From Devosia ginsengisoli (GTDB lineage: Bacteria; Pseudomonadota; Alphaproteobacteria; Rhizobiales; Devosiaceae), in NCBI RefSeq assembly GCF_024707105.1, contig NZ_JANQAJ010000006.1, forward strand, positions 806,001 to 870,000: a DNA stretch of 64,000 nt, given 5' to 3'. A model generated the notes under the pieces. That model saw nothing but the letters and a program-made list of their open reading frames with translations, was not told where the DNA came from and did no database searches. Shown piece by piece: positions 47,621 to 55,664 of this stretch (its first letter is position 1; each line of letters starts with the position of its first letter). The position numbers and the translations under genes are program-made.

Positions 47621-49882
47621 ATGAGATCTTTGAGTCTAGCCGTAGATGTTGCTGTCGTTGGTGGAGGTCTTGCAGGGGTGTGCGCCGCCATCGCCGCAGC
47701 TCGTCAGGGGACCAAGGTTGTTCTGGTTCAGAACCGTCCCGTGCTGGGCGGGAATTCCTCAAGCGAGGTCAGGGTGCCCGTCGCTGGCGCGACGGGTCTG
47801 ATGCACAACAGGTTCGCCAGGGAGACCGGCATCATCGGCGAGTTGCTGGTCGAGAACCAATACCGCAACAAGGCAGGCAATGTCCTTATTTGGGACGCCC
47901 TGCTGCTAGAATGGGTGAAGCGCGAGACCAACATCCGGCTTCTACTGAACACTGAGGTCCACCAGGTCCGTTCTACGCCGCTCAACGAGCCGGGAACGGC
48001 TGCGATCTCGGAGCTTGTCGCCTGGACCTCCGGCGCGGAGACAGAATGGACCATATCGAGCAAAGTCTACATCGACTGCACTGGTGATGGCTTCGTCGGC
48101 GCTTCTGCGGGCGCGCAGTTTCGGCTCGGTCGGGAAGCGAAGGCCGAGACGAACGAGCAGTGGGCGCAACCGGCAGCCGATGCCTATTCCCTAGGCAGCA
48201 CCATCCTATTCTATACCAAGAAGAGCGACGTCGCTGTCCCCTTCGTCAAGCCATCCTTCGCCATCGACATCAAGGCGGCTGGCGTGCCCATCAGCCGGAT
48301 TGACGCGGCAGATGACTCCGGCGCGAAGTACTGGTGGATCGAGTATGGCGGCATGCTCAACACAATCGATGACTACGACGTCATCCGGGACGAGTTGTGG
48401 GGGATTGTCTACGGGATATGGGACCACATCAAGAACTCGGGGCGGTTTGACGCAGACCACTTGACACTGGAATGGGTGGGAACGGTGCCGGGCAAGCGCG
48501 AGTCCCGGCGGCTTACCGGCGACTACACCATCACGCAGACCGATGTTATGAACCAGCGCTCGTACGCTGATACCGTGACGTTTGGCGGGTGGAGCGTCGA
48601 CCTTCATGATCCCGGCGGCGCATACGCCCAAGGCACTCCGGATCGGCATATGGTGTCCGATGGCGTGTTCGACATTCCCTACCGCGCCCTCTATTCGAAG
48701 AATGTTGCCAACCTGCTGTTCGCCGGCCGCAATATTTCCACGACCCATGCCGGCAATGGCGCCACGCGCGTGATGGCCACCTGCGCAGCGATGGGCGAGG
48801 TGGTCGGGACGGCCGGCGCGCTCTGCGTGGCCAATGACCTCTCGCCGCGCCAGGTCGGCAGCGAGAGGATCGACGACTTGCAGCAGACGCTGCTACGCGC
48901 GGACGCCAGCATGATCGGTGTCTCCAACAAGGATCCGGGCGATATGGCGCGCCATGCCGAGGTATCGGCTTCGTCCTATCTCAAGGAAATCGCGCTTGCG
49001 GATGCCGCCCCAGAAGACCGAAGGTCCTTAAACACCGACCTGTCGATACTCGTTCCGGTTCATCCGCAGGTCGATGGGGTCGATCTTAAGATCGACGTGC
49101 ACCGACCGACTACGCTTAGGGCGGAGCTTTGGAACACCGGCACAGGAAGGAACTACATCCCCGGAGACCTGATCGCCACCCTCGACATCGAACTCGCTGA
49201 GGGCGACGATCAGTGGATTTCCGCCAATTTCGACTGGCGTCCCAACGATCCGCAAAACGCCCTGGTCGTTCTACGCGAAAACCCGGACGTTTCCATGCAC
49301 ATGTCCAAGGACTACGTTTTCGGGATTCTCACCGCCGAGAAGGCCAAGGATCTTCCCAACAAGTGGTACCAGAAGGACGGCAGCAACCATACGCCGCCCG
49401 CGCCGATCCAATGGGCGATCCGCAACCTGAACCGGACATCGCCGGTGATGCGCCTGCGCTCGCTGACCGAGGCGTACTCACCGGAGAAGGTCGCCAATGG
49501 CAAGAGCCGCCCCGATAGCGGACCGAATCTCTGGATGTCGGAACGCAGCGATGGTCCCGAATGGATTGAGTTGCGATGGGCCGAGCCGCGGTCAGTCGGG
49601 GAGGTGCTGGTCACATTCAACGATGATGTCAACGAAAGGCTTCACAACCTCTTCAGGTACGAAACCGACTTCCGGGTTATTCCCGAGATTGTCAAAAACT
49701 ACACGCTCGAGGTCGAGGGGGCGCAAGGCTGGGAGCTCATAGTTTCTGTCGATGGAAACAGGCAGCGGCGTCGACGTCATGTGTTGGAAACTCCGGTCGC
49801 GACGACGGCCCTGCGTATCGTGTGCATGGAGACCAACGGCAGCCCCTACAAGCAGATCGTTGAGGTGAGGGTCTACGAATGA
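47621..49882 (+). CDS. Large FAD-dependent oxidoreductase with a discoidin-like C-terminal part
   Basis: The 753-residue protein starts with the FAD-binding motif VDVAVVGGGLAGVCAAIAAA and the block LGGNSSSEVRV typical of the FAD_oxidored (pfam12831-like) group. The second dinucleotide-type segment FAGRNISTTHAGNGATRVMA closes the fold near residue 365. After about 430 a beta-rich region follows; the last 150 residues (ELRWAEPRSVGEVLVTFNDD to the end) resemble a carbohydrate-binding F5/8-C domain. There is no signal peptide. It follows the importer genes by 75 bases and probably oxidises the imported compound. Substrate unknown. Confidence 0.82.
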   Translation: MRSLSLAVDVAVVGGGLAGVCAAIAAARQGTKVVLVQNRPVLGGNSSSEVRVPVAGATGLMHNRFARETGIIGELLVENQYRNKAGNVLIWDALLLEWVKRETNIRLLLNTEVHQVRSTPLNEPGTAAISELVAWTSGAETEWTISSKVYIDCTGDGFVGASAGAQFRLGREAKAETNEQWAQPAADAYSLGSTILFYTKKSDVAVPFVKPSFAIDIKAAGVPISRIDAADDSGAKYWWIEYGGMLNTIDDYDVIRDELWGIVYGIWDHIKNSGRFDADHLTLEWVGTVPGKRESRRLTGDYTITQTDVMNQRSYADTVTFGGWSVDLHDPGGAYAQGTPDRHMVSDGVFDIPYRALYSKNVANLLFAGRNISTTHAGNGATRVMATCAAMGEVVGTAGALCVANDLSPRQVGSERIDDLQQTLLRADASMIGVSNKDPGDMARHAEVSASSYLKEIALADAAPEDRRSLNTDLSILVPVHPQVDGVDLKIDVHRPTTLRAELWNTGTGRNYIPGDLIATLDIELAEGDDQWISANFDWRPNDPQNALVVLRENPDVSMHMSKDYVFGILTAEKAKDLPNKWYQKDGSNHTPPAPIQWAIRNLNRTSPVMRLRSLTEAYSPEKVANGKSRPDSGPNLWMSERSDGPEWIELRWAEPRSVGEVLVTFNDDVNERLHNLFRYETDFRVIPEIVKNYTLEVEGAQGWELIVSVDGNRQRRRRHVLETPVATTALRIVCMETNGSPYKQIVEVRVYE

Positions 49883-49939
49883 GGAGCGAGGCCATGCACG
49901 GCTCGCGCGCAACAATGCCGTGCGGGATAGGTTGAGGAT

Positions 49940-50809
49940 ATGGATGACAAAGCCAGGACTCGGGCCGTTGTCGCCGCGATAGCGGCGGCAGTGATGTTCG
50001 CCTTCATGGACACGATCGCCAAGGAGCTTGCGCGGTCTATTGCAACCATCCAGGTCGCCTGGGCCAGATACGCATTCCACGCAATTGCCGTGCTGGCGGT
50101 GCTCCTCTACAAGCGGCAGAGTATCTTGCTTACGCGAGAGCGAATCGGCCTCCAGCTGCTGCAATCGCTATGTCTGCTGGCGAGCACCATAGCGATGTAC
50201 CAAGCCTTGCAGCAGATTCCGCTGGCGATGGCGACCACGCTCCAATTTGCTTCGCCGTTTTTCGTCGTGCTCATTTCGGTCGTGCTGCTGCGCGAGGAGC
50301 AGAGCTGGCTGAAGCTCGGCGTGACAGTGACCGGCGTTATTGGTGTCGCGATCATGGTTCGTCCCAGCGGAGACCTGCAGGCCGCGACGGTGCTACCTGT
50401 GCTGTCAGCGCTGTTCATGGCGGCGTATTACGTTGTGACAAAGAAGCTTTCGGCGCATAACGGCCGCTCCGCGACGCTGTTCCTCATGGCGGCGATTCCC
50501 ACGGTCATGCTGACGCTGTTCGCGCCGTTCTGGTGGCACGTTCCCACTTTACGGGAGGTCGGGCTGATGATGACCCTCGGGGTGATGGGAGCGGTCGGTC
50601 ATGGATTGATACTGTATTCGTTCCAGTACGCCGAATCGTCGTCCCTGGCGCCTTACCTGTACATCCAGGTCCTGGTGTCAGGGCTTATAGGGCTGGTTTA
50701 TCTCCACGAGCCAATCACCACGCAGTTCCTGCTCGGTGGGGGCGTCATACTGACCTCCAGCGCGATCCTACGGATATCGCAGAGGTCGATGGCTACGACG
50801 GTGCGGTGA
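49940..50809 (+). CDS. DMT-family transporter (EamA)
   Basis: The 289-residue protein has ten predicted membrane segments in two EamA halves, starting near VVAAIAAAVMFAFMDTIAKE. The second half ends with YIQVLVSGLIGLVYLHEPIT, a typical EamA C-terminal motif. Proteins of this group export or import metabolites; direction and substrate are unknown. In the cluster it could release a product or take up a second substrate. Confidence 0.87.
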   Translation: MDDKARTRAVVAAIAAAVMFAFMDTIAKELARSIATIQVAWARYAFHAIAVLAVLLYKRQSILLTRERIGLQLLQSLCLLASTIAMYQALQQIPLAMATTLQFASPFFVVLISVVLLREEQSWLKLGVTVTGVIGVAIMVRPSGDLQAATVLPVLSALFMAAYYVVTKKLSAHNGRSATLFLMAAIPTVMLTLFAPFWWHVPTLREVGLMMTLGVMGAVGHGLILYSFQYAESSSLAPYLYIQVLVSGLIGLVYLHEPITTQFLLGGGVILTSSAILRISQRSMATTVR

Positions 50810-50942
50810 TGCAACGACCGGGGCTGAGGATGGCCAACGTGGGGAGGGTCAATCGAAAGTCCCTCTCCTTGGTCCGTTCGAGTGGTCTATGCTTGATGTC
50901 GTCAGTTCTCAGGTCGACTGTGGGTCATTTGGCGGTGAGAAA

Positions 50943-51525
50943 ATGAGTATCGTAGCGTTGAAACGTTTCGTGGAGCAGGCGACGAAGGCAGTCAGCGAGA
51001 TGACTGCCGAAGATATGCTCCTGCAGGAACTAGAGTCGGCGATGGCCGATTTAGTGAGCAACGACGACTGGTTGCCAGAACAGTTCGGTCGGGCGCATGA
51101 GCGCTACTATCGCCGGTACCTGCTCCACTGCGATCCGCTGGAACGGTTCTCAGTCGTTAGCCTGGTCTGGGGAGCCGGACAAGGCATGAGCGTGCACAAT
51201 CACACAGTATGGGGCGTCGTGGGCATGCTGCGCGGGGCCGAGATCAACACCGGCTTCGAGCAGACCGCTGGTGGCAGCCTCGTGCCCCTTGAGGAACGAA
51301 GGCTGGAGACCGGCGAGGTGGCGCGCCACTCCCCCGACTTATGGCGACATCCATTCCGCACGCAATGCTTTGAGCGATGGTGTTTCGATCGGCGTGCACG
51401 TCTACGGTGGGAATATCGGGCAATTGAGCCGGCAGGTGTTCGACGTGGAGACAGGGCGTTCGATGGATTTCATCTCGAGCTTTGCCTCCGATGTTGTCCC
51501 TAACATTTGGCGGCGGGACGCATGA
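50943..51525 (+). CDS. Cysteine-dioxygenase-like cupin protein, frame broken by one base
   Basis: Two frames join into a 193-residue protein of the cysteine/mercapto-acid dioxygenase family. The first has the metal motif VHNHTVWGVVGMLRG. The second has GDIHSARNALSDGVSIGVHV and ends FASDVVPNIWRRDA. The frame changes at CCCCC (51331-51335): with four C residues the reading HSPTYGDIH is continuous. So the extra C is likely a sequence error. The enzyme would oxidise a thiol to a sulfinate using Fe(II) and O2. ATG 50943 gives MSIVALKRFVEQATKAV. Confidence 0.75.
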
Positions 51526-51573
51526 GCGATCCCCGCAGATCCATTTCGAGACGAATTGTTGATCGGTGATGAC

Positions 51574-52353
51574 ATGAATGAAAATGCCCCGCCATCCAAG
51601 GGAAAGGTCTTCGTAGAGGCCTTCGCGAGAGGGCTGCGCGTCATAGAGGCATTCGGGTCGGACGCTCGAAGACTGAGCGTGGCCCAGGTTGCGAAACGGG
51701 CGGACATCGACAGGGCCGTTGCACGGCGGCTTCTCTATACCCTGTTGGAGCTTGGCTACCTCAAAACTGACGGGAAGCAGTTTGAGCTCACACCGCTGGT
51801 CCTCCGCCTGGGTTTCTCATTCATATCCAGCGTCGATCTGGGAGGACGCATCCAGCCCTACCTGGATCAGCTCTCGCAGCGCGTGCAGGAATCCGTCTCG
51901 GTGACCGTGCTGATGGGGACGGAGATCACCTATGTGGCCCGCTCCGATGGGGCCGCGAGACCGGTTAACTTCGTGGCGCTCACCGGATCAAGCCTGCCGG
52001 TCTCAGCGACGTCCTCCGGCCGCCTACTACTTTCCACACTACCGGACGAGGAAGTGGAAAAGGTGCTCAGGGAGGCCCCTATCGTCAAATACACCCCTAG
52101 CACGGTGCTGGACCGGAACGAACTTCTCAAGATAGTCCAGCAGTCGCGGATCGACGGATGGGCCGTTGTGGAGGAGGAATTAGAGATTGGCTTGGTGTCG
52201 GGCTCGGTCCTGCTTCGATCGCGGTCGGGCGTCGATGTTGCGGCGCTCAACGTCAGCTCTCATCGGAGCCGGAGCGATCGGCGACGAATGGTCGAGGATC
52301 TCATCCCCCAGCTTCGGCAGACCGCCGATAGCCTTCAGGAGCTTCTGCTCTAG
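51574..52353 (+). CDS. IclR-family regulator
   Basis: The 259-residue protein has an N-terminal helix-turn-helix (SVAQVAKRADIDRAVARRLL) and an IclR effector domain (about 85-255) with LPVSATSSGRLLLSTLPDEE and DGWAVVEEELEIGLVSGSVL. It is of the PcaU/PcaR/PobR type that responds to aromatic acids. It resembles the second half of the double-IclR gene more than the first by eye. ATG 51574 was taken over a TTG at 51556. It lies at the distal end of the cluster. Confidence 0.88.
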   Translation: MNENAPPSKGKVFVEAFARGLRVIEAFGSDARRLSVAQVAKRADIDRAVARRLLYTLLELGYLKTDGKQFELTPLVLRLGFSFISSVDLGGRIQPYLDQLSQRVQESVSVTVLMGTEITYVARSDGAARPVNFVALTGSSLPVSATSSGRLLLSTLPDEEVEKVLREAPIVKYTPSTVLDRNELLKIVQQSRIDGWAVVEEELEIGLVSGSVLLRSRSGVDVAALNVSSHRSRSDRRRMVEDLIPQLRQTADSLQELLL

Positions 52354-52487
52354 AGGAGGGATGGCGGAGGGTGCGATCCAACTCTACCAGTGTCCTCGTC
52401 ATCGACGACAACGAATCCCGTCCAATTTGGCGAGGCTGAATCAAGGCGCGGACCTCACTGCTCTTTCTGTTAAGTGATCGAAACCAG

Positions 52488-53102
52488 ATGAAGCTTCTCT
52501 ATTCGCCAACTTCTCCTTACGTTCGGAAGGTTACAATCGTCGCCATGGTCACCGACCTTGCCGACGCGATAGAGCGTGTTACCGTCGCGCCGCACCCGCT
52601 CGTGCCTGATCGGACGCTGACCACGATTAATCCATTGGGCAAAGCGCCGACGCTGATTTGCGATGATGGCACCATTCTCTATGACAGCCGCGTCATCATC
52701 GAATACCTCGACGCACGGACGCGCGCTGCCAAGGTGATCCCGCCCGGCGACCTGCGCTGGAAGGCCCTTGCCCGGCAGGCGCTCGGAGACGGGATTCTCG
52801 ATGCCGCGCTGCTGCTGCGCTACGAGGGTCTGGTGCGCGAGCCTGCACTGCAGTCGCATCCCTGGCGGCGCGGGCAGGAGGCGAAGATCGACGCTGCGCT
52901 TGAAGTGGCTACCCATCAGCTAGCGATCACCAATCTTGAATTCGACGTCGGCAATATCGCTATCGGTGCTGCTTTGGGCTTTCTCGACTTCAGGTTGCCC
53001 GAACTGGAATGGCGGTTGAGGCATCCAGCCCTGGCGAACTGGTTCGCCGCCTACGATGCCCAGCCTATCGCCCTGGCGACGCGTCCCGTATCGCCCATAT
53101 AA
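52488..53102 (+). CDS. Glutathione S-transferase
   Basis: The 204-residue protein has a thioredoxin-like N-terminal domain (LLYSPTSPYVRKVTIVAMVT, with Ser in the catalytic N-terminal region, and DDGTILYDSRVIIEYLDA that binds the glutamyl part) and a helical C-terminal domain. It is close in form to bacterial GstB/YibF-like enzymes. It precedes the cupin gene by 20 bases, so both may be co-expressed. Possible roles are detoxification of an electrophilic intermediate or a glutathione-dependent isomerisation. Confidence 0.85.
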   Translation: MKLLYSPTSPYVRKVTIVAMVTDLADAIERVTVAPHPLVPDRTLTTINPLGKAPTLICDDGTILYDSRVIIEYLDARTRAAKVIPPGDLRWKALARQALGDGILDAALLLRYEGLVREPALQSHPWRRGQEAKIDAALEVATHQLAITNLEFDVGNIAIGAALGFLDFRLPELEWRLRHPALANWFAAYDAQPIALATRPVSPI

Positions 53103-53122
53103 GACCACGGAAGGAGGTTTCC

Positions 53123-53635
53123 ATGAGCCGTGAGCCTAATTGCGACCCCGAGCACCAGCCAGCGCACAATCACGACCATTGGCGGAACGAGGGCGTCCGC
53201 GTCATCAAGGGAAACCAGCTCGATCATAGCACCGCGCAGACGCCCGGCATGTTCAGGCAGGCGGCCATCAACTACGCTCGCGTTGGTGCGAAGAATATCT
53301 GGGCTGGCACTGTTCGCATCGACCCAGATGCAAAGACTGGCGTACATCACCATGGTCCGCTCGAAAGCGTGATTTATGTGGTGACCGGTCGGGCTCGGCT
53401 TCGTTGGGGCGAAAAGCTGCAATACGTAGCGGAGGCCGGACCAGGGGATTTCATCTACGTGCCGCCCTATGTGCCGCACCAAGAGATCAACGCCGATCCG
53501 GAGGTTCCATTGGAGTGCGTGCTCGTACGGTCAGACAACGAAGCCGTTGTAGTGAACATCACGGACATCGATCCTGTTGAACCGCCCCAAGAGGTTTACT
53601 GGGTGGACCCCATCCATCGACATCCCCCCGACTGA
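53123..53635 (+). CDS. Cupin-domain protein
   Basis: The 170-residue protein has one cupin barrel. The metal-binding set appears as GVHHHGPLESVIYVVTGRAR and YVPPYVPHQEINADP. The N-terminal 40 residues are His/Asn-rich (HQPAHNHDHWRNEG). The start at 53123 follows AAGGAGG at an ideal distance. It ends the catabolic cluster. The family is widespread and without a defined reaction; dioxygenase, isomerase or metal binding are possible. Confidence 0.8.
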   Translation: MSREPNCDPEHQPAHNHDHWRNEGVRVIKGNQLDHSTAQTPGMFRQAAINYARVGAKNIWAGTVRIDPDAKTGVHHHGPLESVIYVVTGRARLRWGEKLQYVAEAGPGDFIYVPPYVPHQEINADPEVPLECVLVRSDNEAVVVNITDIDPVEPPQEVYWVDPIHRHPPD

Positions 53636-53779
53636 TAGCTCGTTGCGGTACGAACTCGACCATCTTGGACTGTAGTCTCGCTTGGAGGGCACCCAAGGCA
53701 CAGCAACAACACCAGCGACGGAACCTTCGATCAGGCACGTCACCCCCGCCAACACGACCGCGCATCAGCCGAGGACATC

Positions 53780-53990
53780 GTGGAATTGAAGCAGCGCCGA
53801 GAATTGCTGGTTGCCGCCATCGGCACACTGCCTCGCCGTCACGCCGAGACCGCACGGCTCTGCTACCTCGAAGGCATGACCCTATAGGAAATTGGGCGCG
53901 CGTCGGGGCATCAGCCGACAGGGTGCGCATCTATGCTTGCAGTCAGCGCAGGCGGGGATTCAGAAGCGGCTATTCCACTAGCCCCTGTGT
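53780..53990 (+). pseudogene. Relic of a sigma-factor gene (region 4)
   Basis: From a GTG at 53780 the frame reads ELLVAAIGTLPRRHAETARL and CYLEGMTL, then hits TAG (53885-53887). In frame EIGRAS continues, while a shifted frame gives GASADRVRIYACSQRRR, matching the helix-turn-helix of FliA/sigma-70-type region 4 (EIG..LGVSADRVRQ..). A stop and a shift in a short fragment show decay. The rest of 53636-53969 has no gene. Confidence 0.5.
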
Positions 53991-54527
53991 GACCCGACCT
54001 GCAACGAGCACATGACCGTGCGCGTCATCGACAGCGGAACGCAGATGTTCGTGGGGCACCGGAGCGGCTAGGCGACGAAGAGCCGTCAGGGCAATCTTCT
54101 TGGTAGGCGGTAGCGCCGACGTGGGCACCACATAGAATTCCCACTGTCTCGGCTCTCGATGGTCGGCACTGGCATCGACAACAGGGTGAAACGCAAAGAC
54201 ATAGATGTCTGCATTCCGACCTGCTGATGGCACCCAGCCACGACCATCCCATGCCATCTTGCGACTGGCTATGTCGAAGGACGGCTTCGCGGACACCTCG
54301 TCCTCCTTGTGCCAAGTCTGCTTGGCGGCCGATTGCTTAACCTCAAGCCGGGTGCCGTCCGGGTGGTCGAAGTCGCATAGCGCCCAGTCGCCTGAACACC
54401 ACCGCCACGGCTCACCTAGGGCCGCCGCGATAATCGCCTCCGCCAAAGTGGCTCGATGTACATTGTTCACCAGCGGCTGGCCGTAGATGGCCCTCGTGGC
54501 CATATCGATGACAGCGGACGTGTGCAT
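53970..54527 (-). CDS. Hypothetical protein with PD-(D/E)XK nuclease-like motif
   Basis: The 185-residue protein carries WALCDFDHPDGTRLEVKQSA, where Asp and ExK spacing fits a PD-(D/E)XK active site. A second block (ADIYVFAFHPVVD) and WEFYVVPTSALP follow. No family name can be given with confidence. The ATG at 54527 was preferred over a TTG at 54554. It lies at the right end of the mobile-looking section, where lone nuclease or repair genes are common. Confidence 0.55.
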   Translation of the reverse strand: MHTSAVIDMATRAIYGQPLVNNVHRATLAEAIIAAALGEPWRWCSGDWALCDFDHPDGTRLEVKQSAAKQTWHKEDEVSAKPSFDIASRKMAWDGRGWVPSAGRNADIYVFAFHPVVDASADHREPRQWEFYVVPTSALPPTKKIALTALRRLAAPVPHEHLRSAVDDAHGHVLVAGRVTQGLVE

Positions 54528-54593
54528 GGCTACACCCAAAAGCAACTCCCCCAATGATGATGCGGAGTCTGACAGCGCCGAGTCACGAAGCGA

Positions 54594-54932
54594 TTAACGG
54601 CTCATTTTACTGAAATCGTAGATAGTTCGTAGCAATTGCCCCTGTAGGGGGGATGGCATATCTGCGCGCGCCGCATAGAGGCTGGAATGGATGTAGCGCT
54701 CGAGGAACCCTCGCGGCGCATCGCTATCGATGGCTTCCCCATCCAGACCGTATTCGACGATGTCGTCAGGCGTTACCAGGGCGGGCGCCAGCGATCGCGA
54801 CAGCAGGAATCGATCCGGCCGATCGGGATGCCGCATGGAGACATGGCCGAACCCGTCAACCACCCCGCGAGCTGCCAGGATGCGGCTGGCGGCGGCCAGG
54901 TCGGCGAAAAGCTGCGTCGGCCTGGCGCTCAT
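54594..54932 (-). pseudogene. Class II aldolase/adducin-family gene, truncated
   Basis: About 90 residues of a typical class II aldolase are present: LAAASRILAARGVVDGFGHV, SMRHPDRPDRFLLSRSLAPA, GFLERYIHSSLYAARADM. Then homology stops near 54655 and 20 unrelated residues lead to a stop. The metal-binding His residues of the family lie after this point, so the product cannot be active. The cut defines a junction with foreign DNA. The start overlaps rraA by four bases, showing the two were once one operon. Confidence 0.75.
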
Positions 54933-55423
54933 TGGTCGGCCGGGGGTAGGGGGCCGGCCTTGGGAAAGCACAGGGCGCCATCTTCGTCGGCGACAATATG
55001 GTCACCGCTTTCGACACGGACATCGCCGATGCGAACCGGCAGTCCGACCTGGCCTTCATTGTTTCGTACCGACTTGCGAGGCGTAGTGGCGAGCGCGAGG
55101 ATGCCGAAATCCAGTTCCTTGAGGGCGGCGCTGTCACGCACCGCTCCCATGATGACGATCCCGGCCCAGCCGTTGCGCTGGGCGGCGCCGGCAACAAGGT
55201 CGCCAACCAGCGCGTGGCGCGTCGATGCTCCGGCATCGACCACCATGACGCGGCCGTCGCCCGGGCTTTCTGCAAGGGCCTTCACCTTCGAGTTATCCTC
55301 GAAGCACTTGACCGTTTCCACTCGACCCGAGAACCGGACGCGGCCGCCGAAATGGCGCAACGATGGCGGCAAGGTTCCAACGGCCTCCAGATAGTCGTCA
55401 TAGAGTTCGCATGTCGATTTCAT
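54929..55423 (-). CDS. RraA-like protein / HMG-type aldolase
   Basis: The 164-residue protein is a close RraA relative: STCELYDDYLEAVGTLPPSL, VETVKCFEDNSKV, RVMVVDAGASTRHALVGDLV. It keeps the D-X20-R-D motif (GDL ... AVRDS), the metal/substrate motif of 4-hydroxy-4-methyl-2-oxoglutarate aldolases and oxaloacetate decarboxylases. E. coli RraA, an RNase E inhibitor, lacks the enzyme motif. With an extradiol-type gene and an aldolase nearby, an aldolase role in aromatic catabolism is more plausible here. It diverges from the VOC gene across a palindrome. Confidence 0.8.
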   Translation of the reverse strand: MKSTCELYDDYLEAVGTLPPSLRHFGGRVRFSGRVETVKCFEDNSKVKALAESPGDGRVMVVDAGASTRHALVGDLVAGAAQRNGWAGIVIMGAVRDSAALKELDFGILALATTPRKSVRNNEGQVGLPVRIGDVRVESGDHIVADEDGALCFPKAGPLPPADQ

Positions 55424-55480
55424 TTGGCCCTCCGATGGCTGTCATCAACCTAGGGCCGGTCTCGCGGCGGGGCCAATGCC

Positions 55481-55500
55481 TATATGTGCTATCACATATA
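55481..55500. promoter_or_regulatory. Palindromic operator between rraA and the dioxygenase gene
   Basis: TATATGTG-CTAT-CACATATA is a perfect 8-bp palindrome with a four-base centre. It lies about 60 bases before rraA and 165 before the VOC gene. The form suits GntR or LacI-type repressors; the regulator gene is not in the window. Confidence 0.6.
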
Positions 55501-55664
55501 GCAATGTGAGCTGGTTGTGGGCCGTTGGAGCTGGTGACTAATAGCCAAATCTTATGGCTGACCTGCCGCTTCCAATTTCCGTTTCTACCCCGACGGCGCT
55601 ATGGGTCAATCGGAGCGATCGAGCGCGGCCAAGCCCGACCACCGCCAGAGCGTGAGGATTTCGA

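Noticed and set aside
29410..54600. CRISPR array or complete prophage within the island
   Set aside because: No regularly spaced direct repeats, and no capsid, portal, terminase or tail genes are visible.
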